NCBI GenBank assembly: GCA_015488325.1
Contig: WFOA01000028.1
Coordinates: 1-38,308, forward strand
Reading direction: 5' to 3'
DNA length: 38,308 bases
Source of the DNA: Acidimicrobiia bacterium
GTDB taxonomy: Bacteria > Actinomycetota > Acidimicrobiia > Spongiisociales > ZC4RG35
The position numbers and the translations under genes were made by a program. The notes beneath the pieces were generated by a model that was given only the letters and a program-made list of their open reading frames with translations, ran no database searches and was not told the DNA's origin. Shown one piece after another: positions 1 through 9,412 of the stretch. Numbering within the stretch: position 1 is the stretch's first letter; every line of letters starts with the position of its first letter.

Positions 1-94
1 CCCCGTGGGCGAGCACCACGACGACCCTTCCGTCGCCGACGACGTCCACGCCGACCCGGGCGCCGGGCGCCCACTCCACCGTCGCCGAGCTCAC
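1..94 (-). CDS. Partial CDS, N-terminus of a possible alpha/beta hydrolase
   Basis: This gene is cut by the left edge, so only about 31 codons are visible. A GTG start overlaps the stop of the upstream acyl-CoA ligase in a GTGA arrangement, which indicates translational coupling. The visible peptide starts SSATVEWAPGARVGVDVV and reaches a VVVLAHG segment. A run of beta-type residues ending in HG is typical of the oxyanion-hole strand of alpha/beta hydrolases, but too little is present for a firm call. The frame is open to the edge. Confidence 0.45.
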   Translation of the reverse strand, partial: MSSATVEWAPGARVGVDVVGDGRVVVVLAHG

Positions 95-1791
95 AGCGCC
101 GAGTCGTAGTCGTCGCCGACGGGGGACACCCGACCTTGGCGCAGCGCAGTCTTCAGCACCTTCCCCGACGGGTTGCGGGGCAGAGGTTCGGAACGGAGCT
201 CCCAATGGGTCGGGACCTTGAAGGAGGCGAGCACCCGACCGGCATGGGCTGCCAGCTCGTCCGGCGTCACCGCGGAGTCGACCACCACCACCGCTTTCAC
301 TTCTTCACCCCATTCGGGATGGGGCACCCCCACCACCGCCACTTCTCGTACCGCGGGATGCGACTCGATGACGGCTTCCACTTCGACGCAGTACACGTTC
401 TCGCCGCCGCGAATGACCATGTCCTTCGCGCGGTCGGTGATGTAGAGGAACCCGTCCTCGTCGACGTAGCCGATGTCTCCGGTCCGGAGGTAGCCATCGG
501 AGAAGGCCTCGGCGTCGGCGTCGGGACGGTTCCAGTAGCCGCGGATGACGTTCGGTCCCCAGATCAGGATCTCCCCGGGGGTCCCCGGCGGCAGGTCATC
601 CCCGTCGGGTCCGACGATCCGCAGGTCGCAGACCGGAGCGGGAGGGCCGACCGAGTCGGGTCGCTCGCGGTAGTCCGGCCCCACGTTGACGGTGGTGATC
701 GCCGACGTCTCCGTCAGCCCGTACCCCTGGGCGACGCGGTCACGCAGGCCGGGGAAGGCTTCGGTGACCCGCTCCAGGAGGCGGGGCGATGCCGGGGCAC
801 CGCCGTAGGAGATGGTGCGTACGCTGGAGAGGTCGTGGTTCCGGTACACCTCGGCGTCGAGCATCCGCGCCACCACCGTCGGCACCCCTCCGAAGGTGGT
901 GACCCGTTCCCGTTCGATGATGGTGGCCGCCACCTCCGGGTCGAACCTTCCGGGAGGGAGGAACACCAGGGTCGACCCGGTGAACACGTAGGGCACGAGG
1001 TAGGTGAAATTGGCGGTGGCGTGGAACAGCGGGATGACGCAGAGGTTGACGTCGGGTTCGCCGGTCTCCGTCCAGGTCTCGTCCATCAGCTTGGCGGCGG
1101 TGGTGAAGATGCCTGCGTTGAGGAGGTTGGTGATGATGTTGCGATGGCTGTTGGCCGAACCTTTGGGCCGCCCGGTGGTGCCCGAGGTGTAGAAGATCGC
1201 GGCGACGTCGTCTTCGTGGACGCGAGGAATCTCCCCGTCGGCCAACGGCGGCCCATCGGTGAGGTCGCTCAACCGCCGTGTCCCCTCGGGTGCTTCGCCG
1301 GAACCCCAGACGGCGACACGGTCCGGATCGAAACCCGCCTCCACCACCCGGTGCGCCCGGCGGTCGTCGGCGAAGACGAACTCGGCACCCGAATCTTCGA
1401 GCCCGTAGGCGACCTCATCCGGCGTCCACCAGGCGTTGAGGGGCACGACGATGCCTTGGAGCGCCACCGTCGCCCAGTACCCGATGACCCATTCGGGGGC
1501 GTTGGCGCCGACCACGACGACACGGTCGCCCGGGCCGAGACCGAAGCGGTGGTGGAGGTGGCCGGCCACCGCCAGGGCCTGGTCGAAGACCTGGGAGAAG
1601 GTGAGTCGTTGCTCCCCCCGGATGACGTAGGGGCGGTCGCCGTGGGCGAAGCGAAACCCGAACAGTTCGGCCAGGTTGCGGGGCCGGTTGACGTAGGTGC
1701 GTACCGATCGACCGTACATGGTGTCTTCGGTCACCGCGAAGAGCTGGCCGGGGGCGCTGAGCTGGGCGAGGAGATCGGGGAGACGCGGCAT
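91..1791 (-). CDS. AMP-dependent acyl-CoA synthetase (fatty acid-CoA ligase family)
   Basis: This 566-residue member of the ANL superfamily activates a carboxylic acid to acyl-AMP and then to acyl-CoA. The phosphate-binding motif YTSGTTGRPKG is at residues 201-211. Further along are YGLTETSA, the YLRTGDIGY hinge region, a GGENVYCVEVE segment, and the C-terminal catalytic lysine in PSGKVLK (Lys544). Length and motif order match medium/long-chain fatty acid-CoA ligases; the substrate cannot be read from the sequence. The reading frame stays open upstream, but the start is placed at ATG 1791 because the N-terminal homology begins there and a -10 TAGGCT sits 8 nt ahead of it, overlapping the stop codon of the upstream gene. 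It ends in a GTGA overlap with the next gene downstream. Confidence 0.9.
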   Translation of the reverse strand: MPRLPDLLAQLSAPGQLFAVTEDTMYGRSVRTYVNRPRNLAELFGFRFAHGDRPYVIRGEQRLTFSQVFDQALAVAGHLHHRFGLGPGDRVVVVGANAPEWVIGYWATVALQGIVVPLNAWWTPDEVAYGLEDSGAEFVFADDRRAHRVVEAGFDPDRVAVWGSGEAPEGTRRLSDLTDGPPLADGEIPRVHEDDVAAIFYTSGTTGRPKGSANSHRNIITNLLNAGIFTTAAKLMDETWTETGEPDVNLCVIPLFHATANFTYLVPYVFTGSTLVFLPPGRFDPEVAATIIERERVTTFGGVPTVVARMLDAEVYRNHDLSSVRTISYGGAPASPRLLERVTEAFPGLRDRVAQGYGLTETSAITTVNVGPDYRERPDSVGPPAPVCDLRIVGPDGDDLPPGTPGEILIWGPNVIRGYWNRPDADAEAFSDGYLRTGDIGYVDEDGFLYITDRAKDMVIRGGENVYCVEVEAVIESHPAVREVAVVGVPHPEWGEEVKAVVVVDSAVTPDELAAHAGRVLASFKVPTHWELRSEPLPRNPSGKVLKTALRQGRVSPVGDDYDSAL

Positions 1792-1799
1792 CGGGGACG

Positions 1800-1805
1800 A
1801 GCCTA
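1800..1805 (-). promoter_or_regulatory. -10 element of a probable leaderless promoter (acyl-CoA ligase)
   Basis: TAGGCT on the minus strand is followed by 8 nt and then the ATG at 1791. No Shine-Dalgarno sequence fits between them. The hexamer overlaps the TAG stop of the upstream EEP gene, giving the ligase its own start of transcription inside a tandem gene pair. Confidence 0.5.
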
Positions 1806-2492
1806 TCCCCTCTTGGGCACACCCGTCGTTCGATCTGCGATGAGATCGACGACGACGGCCCGGTGGTCGGTGCCCCGGACCCGCCGCACGTCGACCCCGA
1901 CGGCGACGAAGCCGGTGGCGAGCACGTGGTCGATCCTCAACACCGCCGGCCACCAGGGGCGATGTCCCCAGGTACGCGGCGCACGAACCCCCGTCTCCTG
2001 TGCCCACCGGGCGACGACGTCGTCGAGATGGGCGGTGAGACGCCGGTAGGCAGGCCACGCAGGGGTCGAGTTCAGATCGCCCATCAGGATCCGGGGACGC
2101 CGCCGCCTCAACCACCTCTCGAGCGCCTCGATCTGGCGACGCCGCTCGGGGAGACGTCCCCGGGGCGGGGCGACCGGGTTGGCGAGGTGGACCGAGAGGA
2201 TCTCCGTCTCCATCCCGTCGACATCGAGGAATCCACGAAGGCCGGGCCGGTAGGGCAGCTCGAGGTCCGTCACCCGGAACGGGCGGGTGGCGACGAGCGC
2301 TCGTCCCATGTGATCTTCACCCGGGTCGACGATCCCGAAAGAGAACCGCTCGGTCACCACCTCGGCAGCGTTGGGCCCCAGCTCCTGCGCGGCCACCACG
2401 TCGGGGCGGACCTCGTCGACCAGCGCGGCGAACGACGCCGGGTCGGCCCGGCCGTTGAGGAGGTTGACGGTCATCACCCGGATGGCGGCCAA
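1803..2492 (-). CDS. Endonuclease/exonuclease/phosphatase (EEP) family hydrolase
   Basis: This 229-residue protein has the EEP fold signature in order: MTVNLLNG (metal-binding Asn near residue 10), AAQEL (catalytic Glu37), GDLNSTP in the centre, RIDHVLA, and GTDHRAVVVDL with the C-terminal Asp-His pair. Family members are metal-dependent phosphodiesterases acting on DNA, phospholipids or inositol phosphates; the substrate here is unknown. There is no signal peptide, so it is probably cytoplasmic. The start is uncertain. TTG 2492 has a GGGGAGG about 10 nt upstream, while ATG 2474 lies directly at the conserved first strand. It is followed 11 nt later by the acyl-CoA ligase. Confidence 0.82.
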   Translation of the reverse strand: MAAIRVMTVNLLNGRADPASFAALVDEVRPDVVAAQELGPNAAEVVTERFSFGIVDPGEDHMGRALVATRPFRVTDLELPYRPGLRGFLDVDGMETEILSVHLANPVAPPRGRLPERRRQIEALERWLRRRRPRILMGDLNSTPAWPAYRRLTAHLDDVVARWAQETGVRAPRTWGHRPWWPAVLRIDHVLATGFVAVGVDVRRVRGTDHRAVVVDLIADRTTGVPKRG

Positions 2493-2541
2493 GACGTCAT
2501 TGCCTCCCCATGGCCGCCATGGTACCGGCCGCCGGGGTAGC

Positions 2542-2547
2542 TAGCCT
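2542..2547 (+). promoter_or_regulatory. -10 element of a probable leaderless promoter (pgl)
   Basis: TAGCCT is followed by 8 nt and the ATG at 2556. There is no Shine-Dalgarno sequence and I see no convincing -35 hexamer. It lies in the 63-bp gap between the divergent EEP and pgl genes. Confidence 0.5.
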
Positions 2548-2555
2548 CACCGCCG

Positions 2556-3269
2556 ATGGGTGTCCTCGTCTACCCCGACCCCCAGGCGCTGGCCAGGGGG
2601 GCGTCCGTCCGTATCGTCGGTGCGCTGGCGTCGCGGGGCGACACCCGACTCACCTTGGGTCTCGCCGGCGGTGAGACACCGCGTGCCACCTACGCCGAGC
2701 TGGCCCGCGCCACCTTCGACTGGCGACGGGTCGACCTGTGGCTGTCGGACGAACGGTGGGTTCCGCCCCAGGACGACCGGTCCAACGGCGCGATGGTGGA
2801 GTCGCTGCTCGCGTCCCGCGTCGACGCCCCACTGCACCGCCCCGACTTCGACGCGGGCCGTGGCCCCCACTGGTCGGCGGCCGCCTATGAGGAGACCCTG
2901 CGCCGCGTCTTCGCCGGGCGACGTCCCGACGTGGTCGTACTCGGGATGGGAGCCGACGGGCACACGGCTTCGCTGTTCCCGGGGACGCCGGCCCTGGAGG
3001 TCCGGGATCGCTGGTATGTGGCGAACCAGATCCCGGAGACCGGAGAGTGGCGACTCACCGCCACCTTCCCCCTCCTCTTGGCGGCCGAACGCATCTTCGT
3101 CCTCGTCACCGGGGTGGCCAAGGCGTCGACCCTGCGAGCGGTGCTGGAAGGACCCCCGGACGTCCTCCCCTGCCAGCGACTCCTCGCCGCCGGGGACCGA
3201 CTCGAATGGCTCGTCGACGCCGACGCCGCAGCCGAGCTCCGCTCCCTGCGGCCCGACCGGCCCGTCTAG
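2556..3269 (+). CDS. pgl: 6-phosphogluconolactonase
   Basis: Pgl hydrolyses 6-phospho-D-glucono-1,5-lactone to 6-phosphogluconate, the second step of the oxidative pentose phosphate pathway, in the cytoplasm. The 237-residue length is normal for the DevB/SOL-type enzyme. The diagnostic motifs are LGLAGGETPR near residue 35, WLSDERWVP near residue 62 and GMGADGHTASLFPG near residue 130; the last two carry the phosphate-binding and catalytic residues. ATG 2556 is 8 nt after a -10 element. The usual partners zwf, opcA, tal and tkt are not in the window, so the gene is detached from the typical actinobacterial cluster. A secreted esterase follows 28 nt downstream. Confidence 0.92.
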   Translation: MGVLVYPDPQALARGASVRIVGALASRGDTRLTLGLAGGETPRATYAELARATFDWRRVDLWLSDERWVPPQDDRSNGAMVESLLASRVDAPLHRPDFDAGRGPHWSAAAYEETLRRVFAGRRPDVVVLGMGADGHTASLFPGTPALEVRDRWYVANQIPETGEWRLTATFPLLLAAERIFVLVTGVAKASTLRAVLEGPPDVLPCQRLLAAGDRLEWLVDADAAAELRSLRPDRPV

Positions 3270-3284
3270 GTCACGCGCCGCCCA

Positions 3285-3290
3285 TACACT
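3285..3290 (+). promoter_or_regulatory. -10 element of a probable leaderless promoter (secreted esterase)
   Basis: TACACT is followed by 7 nt and the ATG at 3298. No Shine-Dalgarno sequence is present, so the esterase probably has its own leaderless transcript. Confidence 0.5.
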
Positions 3291-3297
3291 GACGGCG

Positions 3298-4305
3298 ATG
3301 CGTCGCCTCCTCGCCGTCCTGGCGGTCGTCGTCGTCGCCTGTGCTCCGGCGGTTCCCGCCGAGGTCACCACCTCGAAGGCGGTGCCCTCGACGGCACCGG
3401 AGACGACGCGCCCCATGGTCGGGGCGGCGTCCTCCTCCACCACCTCCGCCGCCCCTGTCCCCTCCGTGTCGACCACCGCTGCTCCTCCCTCTCCGACCAC
3501 CTCCCCGACGACCTCCGCCCCGACGACCTCCACCACCACCGCCCGGACGTTCCCCGACGGCCGGTACCGGGGAACGGTCGGATTCGGCGACGACCTGGCG
3601 GCGGATGTCTTCGCCCCCGAGGGACCCGGCGCCTACCCGGTCGCCGTCCTCGTCCACGGTGGCGGATGGGTGGCGGGTGATCGGCGGTCGCTGTGGCCCC
3701 TCGCCGAAGGCCTCGCCGCCCGCGGTTTCGTCGCCTACACCCCCGAGTATCGGACGCTGGCCCGGGGAGGCCGCTTCCCCGTCACCGTCGACGACGTGGC
3801 CTGTGCCGTCCGCCTGGCACGCCGCGACGCCGCCCGGTTCACCTCCACCCCGGATCGGGTGGTCCTGATCGGCCATTCCGCCGGCGCCCACCTCGGCGCC
3901 CTCGTCGCCTTCGGCGGCGACGAGTTCGGCACGTCGTGTCCCGACCCGGGGGCTCAGGACGTGGTCGGCTTCGTCGGGCTCGCCGGCCCCTACGACATCG
4001 ACCGGCTGGAGCTCGTGCTCGTCCCCTTCTTCGGGACACGCCTCGCCGACGATCCCGAACCGTGGCGACGGGGGAACCCGTTCACCTACGTCACCGACGA
4101 CCTCGGGGTCCCCACCCTGTTGGTCCACGGCGAAGCCGACCCGGTGGTGCCACCGTTCTTCTCAGAGGAGCTGGCCGGAGCACTCGACGAGGCGGGGACT
4201 CCGGTCACCCTACGTCTCTTGGCCGGGGTCGACCACTCGACGGTGACCGACCCGGCCGTCGTCGGCGACCTCATCGCCGACTGGGTGGCGAGCCTCGGGC
4301 CCTGA
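3298..4305 (+). CDS. Secreted lipoprotein alpha/beta hydrolase (esterase/lipase-like)
   Basis: The first 20 residues form a lipoprotein signal (MRR, a hydrophobic core, then VVAC as lipobox), so the protein is probably anchored outside the membrane. It is followed by about 60 residues almost entirely Ser, Thr, Pro and Ala, a flexible surface linker. The catalytic domain carries LVHGGGWVAGD (oxyanion hole), IGHSAGAH (nucleophile Ser), HGEADPVVP (acid) and VDHSTV (His), a complete triad of the carboxylesterase/BD-FAE type. Total length is 335 residues. ATG 3298 is chosen because the signal peptide begins there, although the frame is open upstream through pgl. The natural substrate is unknown. 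Confidence 0.85.
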   Translation: MRRLLAVLAVVVVACAPAVPAEVTTSKAVPSTAPETTRPMVGAASSSTTSAAPVPSVSTTAAPPSPTTSPTTSAPTTSTTTARTFPDGRYRGTVGFGDDLAADVFAPEGPGAYPVAVLVHGGGWVAGDRRSLWPLAEGLAARGFVAYTPEYRTLARGGRFPVTVDDVACAVRLARRDAARFTSTPDRVVLIGHSAGAHLGALVAFGGDEFGTSCPDPGAQDVVGFVGLAGPYDIDRLELVLVPFFGTRLADDPEPWRRGNPFTYVTDDLGVPTLLVHGEADPVVPPFFSEELAGALDEAGTPVTLRLLAGVDHSTVTDPAVVGDLIADWVASLGP

Positions 4306-4330
4306 TCGGGGTTCGGACCGGGTCGGAAGC

Positions 4331-4903
4331 TCAGAACAGGTACAGGGTCGGGTAGATGATGACCCACGCCAGGTCGACGAAGTGCCAGTACTTGACCACC
4401 CCTTCGACGCCCCAATAGTCGTCGGGTTCGAAATGGCCTTTCTTGCCCAGTCCCAACGCCACCGCCAAGGCGACGATGCCGGTGAAGACGTGGAAGCCGT
4501 GGAGTCCGATGAGTGCCACGAAGTTGGAGCCGTAGATCGTCCCCGGCGGGAAGTACTCCATGGCTTCCCGGAACTCGAAGACCACGCCGACGAGGAACAC
4601 CAGACCCAGGAGGATGGTGATCGACAGGTACCGGATGAGGCCTTTGCGGTCACCGTGGGCGATGGAAGTTTCCGCCAGGTAGGCGCTGATGCTGGAGGCC
4701 AGCAGCACCACCGTGATCCCGAGGGCGAGGGGCTGGTTGAGGGTGTCGGGCTTGTCGGTACCCGAGGTGACGAACCGGGCCGAGATGAAGGCGGCGAACA
4801 GGAACGCCTCGGAGGCGAAGAACAGCCACAGCCCCAGCCGGTTCGCCCGTGGCCGCCACATGGCCTCCGCCCGCTCGTGGGCGGCGCCGGCACTCAGAGC
4901 CAT
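4331..4903 (-). CDS. ctaE: Cytochrome c oxidase subunit III
   Basis: This is the 190-residue subunit III of the aa3-type terminal oxidase, an integral membrane protein with about five transmembrane helices. Typical segments are LGLWLFFASEAFLFAAFIS near the N-terminus, FEFREAMEY in the middle, and LIGLHGFHVFTGI and KYWHFVDLAWVIIYPTLY at the end, which match the COX3 signature. It carries no metal centre itself and is thought to stabilise subunit I. It is the last gene of the oxidase operon and ends 25 nt from the convergent esterase stop. Confidence 0.95.
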   Translation of the reverse strand: MALSAGAAHERAEAMWRPRANRLGLWLFFASEAFLFAAFISARFVTSGTDKPDTLNQPLALGITVVLLASSISAYLAETSIAHGDRKGLIRYLSITILLGLVFLVGVVFEFREAMEYFPPGTIYGSNFVALIGLHGFHVFTGIVALAVALGLGKKGHFEPDDYWGVEGVVKYWHFVDLAWVIIYPTLYLF

Positions 4904-4904
4904 G

Positions 4905-5116
4905 TCAGTGACCTCCTTCGAAGACCTCGTTGACGTGCATGAAGTAGCGCATGATCAGCCAGCCTTTGGCGGCGGCCAGGGGGAGCAGCCACACCAGGGG
5001 GCTGTCCAGTCCGACGGCGACGAAGTACTCGACCACCGTGAGGACGGCCAGCCATCCGGCGACCCGGATTCCGAGCCGTGCCTTCGAGCGAAGCCCGACC
5101 GCGTCTACCTGCATCG

Positions 5117-5120
<4 letters not shown>
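4905..5120 (-). CDS. Small cytochrome c oxidase subunit (prokaryotic COX4-like)
   Basis: This 71-residue protein has two predicted transmembrane segments (about residues 18-35 and 40-58) and the terminal sequence IMRYFMHVNEVFEGGH. The size, the two helices, the MHV motif and the position between ctaD and ctaE fit the prokaryotic cytochrome c oxidase subunit IV family. ATG 5120 overlaps the ctaD stop as ATGA, so translation is coupled. One base separates it from ctaE. Confidence 0.8.
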
Positions 5121-6925
<1,805 letters not shown>

Positions 6926-6929
6926 GGAA

Positions 6930-7700
6930 TCATCCCCTCCCTTCTGCCGCCGGGGCCTCGGCGGTGAGCTGCTCTGCCATCCAGGACTCGAACTCCGCCT
7001 TCTCCACCACCCGTACCGGCATCACCATGCGGGCGTGCCCGATGCCGCACAGCTCGGCGCATTGGAGGCGGAGGTTGACGTCGTCGGTGAACGTCCCGAG
7101 TTCGGTGGGGGTGACGTACACCGACGTGACCAGGCCCGGAACGGCGTCGATCTTGGTGCGGAACCCGGGGACCCAGAACGAGTGCAAAACGTCGACCGAC
7201 GTCACGTCGAAGCGGATCCGGGTGTCGACGGGCAACACGAGCTCGTCGCGGACCTCGGCCCCGTTCGGGTAGGTCACCACCCACTGCCAGCGCTGTCCTT
7301 CGACCTCGAGCACGAGGTCGGCTTCAGGGTTGGCGCGCAGTTCGGCGAGGCCCACGAGCCCCGGGTTGATGAGGATCGCCAGGGCGAGGGCGCTGGTCAC
7401 CACCAGCCAGGTGACGACCACCGGTTTCGACGTCTTGATGGGCGGTCCGTCTTCGGAGGCGTCGTTGCGACTCCTGAACCGGAAGGCGGAGTAGATCAAC
7501 ATCGCCACTACGAAGGAGAACACGGGGATGCCCAGGATGGTCAGGAGGTTGAAGGCATCGTCGATGATCTTCGCCTCTTCGGCGTACTGTCGAGGCAGGA
7601 TCTCGGTTGCGAACCAGACGGCCTCGAGGACCACCACCAGCCCCAACCAGAGCAACCCGACCCGGATCGCATCTTGCTTGTAGCCACCGCGCTCGTTCAT
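6930..7700 (-). CDS. ctaC: Cytochrome c oxidase subunit II
   Basis: This 256-residue subunit has two transmembrane helices (about residues 12-32 and 48-70; a third hydrophobic stretch at 95-115 is possible) and an extracytoplasmic cupredoxin domain. The CuA site is visible as VLHSFWVPGF and CAELCGIGHARM, giving the His, two Cys, Glu, His and Met ligands. It receives electrons from cytochrome c or a fused donor. There is no fused cytochrome c domain at the C-terminus. It is the first gene of ctaC-ctaD-COX4-ctaE. The start codon follows a promoter so closely that the mRNA is probably leaderless. Confidence 0.95.
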   Translation of the reverse strand: MNERGGYKQDAIRVGLLWLGLVVVLEAVWFATEILPRQYAEEAKIIDDAFNLLTILGIPVFSFVVAMLIYSAFRFRSRNDASEDGPPIKTSKPVVVTWLVVTSALALAILINPGLVGLAELRANPEADLVLEVEGQRWQWVVTYPNGAEVRDELVLPVDTRIRFDVTSVDVLHSFWVPGFRTKIDAVPGLVTSVYVTPTELGTFTDDVNLRLQCAELCGIGHARMVMPVRVVEKAEFESWMAEQLTAEAPAAEGRG

Positions 7701-7708
7701 GGGCCGGT

Positions 7709-7739
7709 ATTGTATAGTTCTCTCCTAACAGATATGCAA
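7709..7739 (-). promoter_or_regulatory. Promoter of the cytochrome oxidase operon, probably leaderless
   Basis: On the minus strand TTGCAT (7739-7734) is followed after 17 nt by TATACA (7716-7711), or after 19 nt by TACAAT (7714-7709). Only 8 nt separate the latter from the ctaC ATG, and no Shine-Dalgarno sequence exists. The hexamers overlap those of the oppositely directed Rrf2 promoter, so one bound regulator could control both. Confidence 0.6.
7710..7738 (+). promoter_or_regulatory. Promoter of the Rrf2-family regulator, overlapping the cta promoter
   Basis: TTGTAT (7710-7715), 17 nt, then TATGCA (7733-7738) on the plus strand. Each -35 overlaps the -10 of the opposite promoter, and together they form an imperfect inverted repeat (TTGTATA ... 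TATGCAA). A Rrf2 protein bound here would act on its own gene and on the oxidase operon. Confidence 0.45.
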
Positions 7740-7790
7740 GTTCTTAGGGACCTGGCAGCGATATCGTGCCGGAACCCACCGAGGAGCAGC

Positions 7791-8297
7791 GTGAAGATCC
7801 TTCCCACCGCCCGAACGGACTACGCGATCAGAGCGCTGATCTACCTGGCCGCGCATCCTGAGGATCGGGTGAAGGCGAGCGAGATCGCCCACGAGATGGA
7901 GATCGCCGAACCCATCCTGCGCCAGGTCATGGGCGAGCTCCAGCGGGCCAACCTGGTGGCCTCCCGCTCGGGACCCCACGGCGGCTACCGGCTGGCCCGG
8001 AACCCGGCCGACGTGACCCTCCTCGAGATCATCGAGGCGATGGAAGGCCCCACCAGCCTCCACGAATGCGCCCTTCGGGGAGGACCGTGCCACTGGGAAG
8101 ACGTCTGTGCCGTCCACAGCATCTGGTCCGAGGCCCGAGCCGCCTTCACCGAAGTGCTCGCCGCCCACACCCTCGCCGAGGTCGCCGAAGCCGACCAGCT
8201 CCTCCGCCGAGGCCTGCTCGAGATCCCGCCCGACAGTCATCGGCGACCCCGCACCGCCGAGATGACACCCCCGACGGGAACCGACGACGCACCGTAG
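7791..8297 (+). CDS. Rrf2-family transcriptional regulator with three cysteines
   Basis: This 168-residue protein has the Rrf2 winged helix at residues 1-80 (TDYAIRALIYLA, then a GPHGGYRLAR wing) followed by C-x6-C-x5-C within HECALRGGPCHWEDVC. Three cysteines in this position bind a [2Fe-2S] or [4Fe-4S] cluster in IscR, NsrR and RsrR, so it is likely a redox or nitric-oxide sensor. The divergent position relative to ctaC suggests it controls the terminal oxidase; this is an inference. The start is GTG 7791, which has GAGGAG at 7781. The C-terminal 30 residues are Pro/Arg-rich and probably disordered. It ends 2 nt from the convergent BMC-operon terminus. Confidence 0.88.
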   Translation: MKILPTARTDYAIRALIYLAAHPEDRVKASEIAHEMEIAEPILRQVMGELQRANLVASRSGPHGGYRLARNPADVTLLEIIEAMEGPTSLHECALRGGPCHWEDVCAVHSIWSEARAAFTEVLAAHTLAEVAEADQLLRRGLLEIPPDSHRRPRTAEMTPPTGTDDAP

Positions 8298-8299
8298 GT

Positions 8300-9412
8300 T
8301 CAGCGACCCGTGATCCGCTCCATCACCTTCCGGGTGAGCTCTTCGACCTCCTCGGGGTCCGCCGACCCCCGCTCCCACAGCACCTGGGTGACGGCCCTGC
8401 GGATCCGCGACTCGGTCCGCAGTGCTTCGAGGGGGTCGGGCTCGGCGGCGTTCCCGGCGGGCTCGTCGCCAGACCGCGCATCCCCGACGAGCTCGTCGAG
8501 GAGGGCCGTTCGAGCACGCACCGTCTCGGCCGCCCGATGGAGAAGCGCCATCTCCTCGGAGGTCAGTCCCAGGTCAACGATCTCCACCACACCACGCCGA
8601 CCGAGCCGTACGGGGACGCCCAGGTAGACACCCGACACCCCGTATTCGCCCTGGAGATAGGCGCAGGCGGGGACGACCCTCCCCTCGTCGCGAACGATGG
8701 CGGCCACCATGTCGGCGATCGACGCGGACGGCGCCATCCAGGCCGAACCTCGAGGTAAGAGCTGGACGATCTCGGCCCCACCGTTACGGGTCCGCTCCAC
8801 GATCTCCCCGATCCGCTCGGCGGTCAGGATCTCGGACAGCGGACGCCCCCGCACGGTCGTCAGCCGAGGGAGGGGCACCATCGTCTCCCCGTGGGATCCC
8901 AAGACGATGGCGTCCACCTCGGTGGGATGCACCCCCGTCGCCTCGGCGACGAAGTACCGGTAGCGGGACGTGTCGAGCTCCCCCGCCATGCCCACCACCC
9001 GTTCGGCAGGGAACCCGGTCACCTTCCACGTGAGGGTGGTCATCTCGTCGAGGGGGTTCGAGACGACGATGACGACGGCCGACGGAGACCGGCGGGCGAC
9101 CTGTTCGGCGACGCCGGCCACGATCTCGGCGTTCGTTCCCAGCAGGTCGGCCCGAGACTGGCCGGGTTTGCGGGGAACCCCGGCGGTGATGACAACGAGG
9201 TCGGAACCTTCGGTCGGTCCGTAGTCGGAGCCTCCGGTGATCTCGATGGTGTGGCCTCGCAGCGGCGCCGACTGGCATAGGTCGAGGGCGACCGCCCTGG
9301 CCAGACCTTCGACGACGTCCACGAGCACCAGGGACGAGGCGGTCCGGTCCTCGAGGAGGCGGAGCGCGGTGGTGGATCCCACCATCCCGGACCCGACGAT
9401 CGAGATCTTCAT
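8300..9412 (-). CDS. Malate/lactate dehydrogenase homolog with C-terminal BMC-targeting extension
   Basis: Residues 1-310 are an NAD-dependent 2-hydroxyacid dehydrogenase of the LDH/MDH superfamily: IVGSGMVGSTTA Rossmann loop, catalytic His174 in LGSHGETM, Asp147-Arg150 in LDTSR, and Arg87. Arg81 in RKPGQSR occupies the position that is Arg in malate and Gln in lactate dehydrogenases, pointing to a dicarboxylic substrate such as oxaloacetate. Unlike the family, it has about 60 extra residues. These are an acidic, Gly/Ala/Pro linker (about 315-335) and two helices, the last being VEELTRKVMERITG (356-369), which matches the motif shared by the other cargo proteins here. It is the last gene of the BMC operon, with an ATGA overlap. 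The likely role is internal NAD+ recycling inside the shell, replacing the alcohol dehydrogenase of other metabolosomes (inference). Confidence 0.85.
   Translation of the reverse strand: MKISIVGSGMVGSTTALRLLEDRTASSLVLVDVVEGLARAVALDLCQSAPLRGHTIEITGGSDYGPTEGSDLVVITAGVPRKPGQSRADLLGTNAEIVAGVAEQVARRSPSAVVIVVSNPLDEMTTLTWKVTGFPAERVVGMAGELDTSRYRYFVAEATGVHPTEVDAIVLGSHGETMVPLPRLTTVRGRPLSEILTAERIGEIVERTRNGGAEIVQLLPRGSAWMAPSASIADMVAAIVRDEGRVVPACAYLQGEYGVSGVYLGVPVRLGRRGVVEIVDLGLTSEEMALLHRAAETVRARTALLDELVGDARSGDEPAGNAAEPDPLEALRTESRIRRAVTQVLWERGSADPEEVEELTRKVMERITGR

Noticed and set aside
3360-3540. Repetitive Ser/Thr/Pro coding stretch as a tandem repeat or mobile element
   Set aside because: It is a low-complexity linker within the lipoprotein esterase gene and has no fixed repeat unit.
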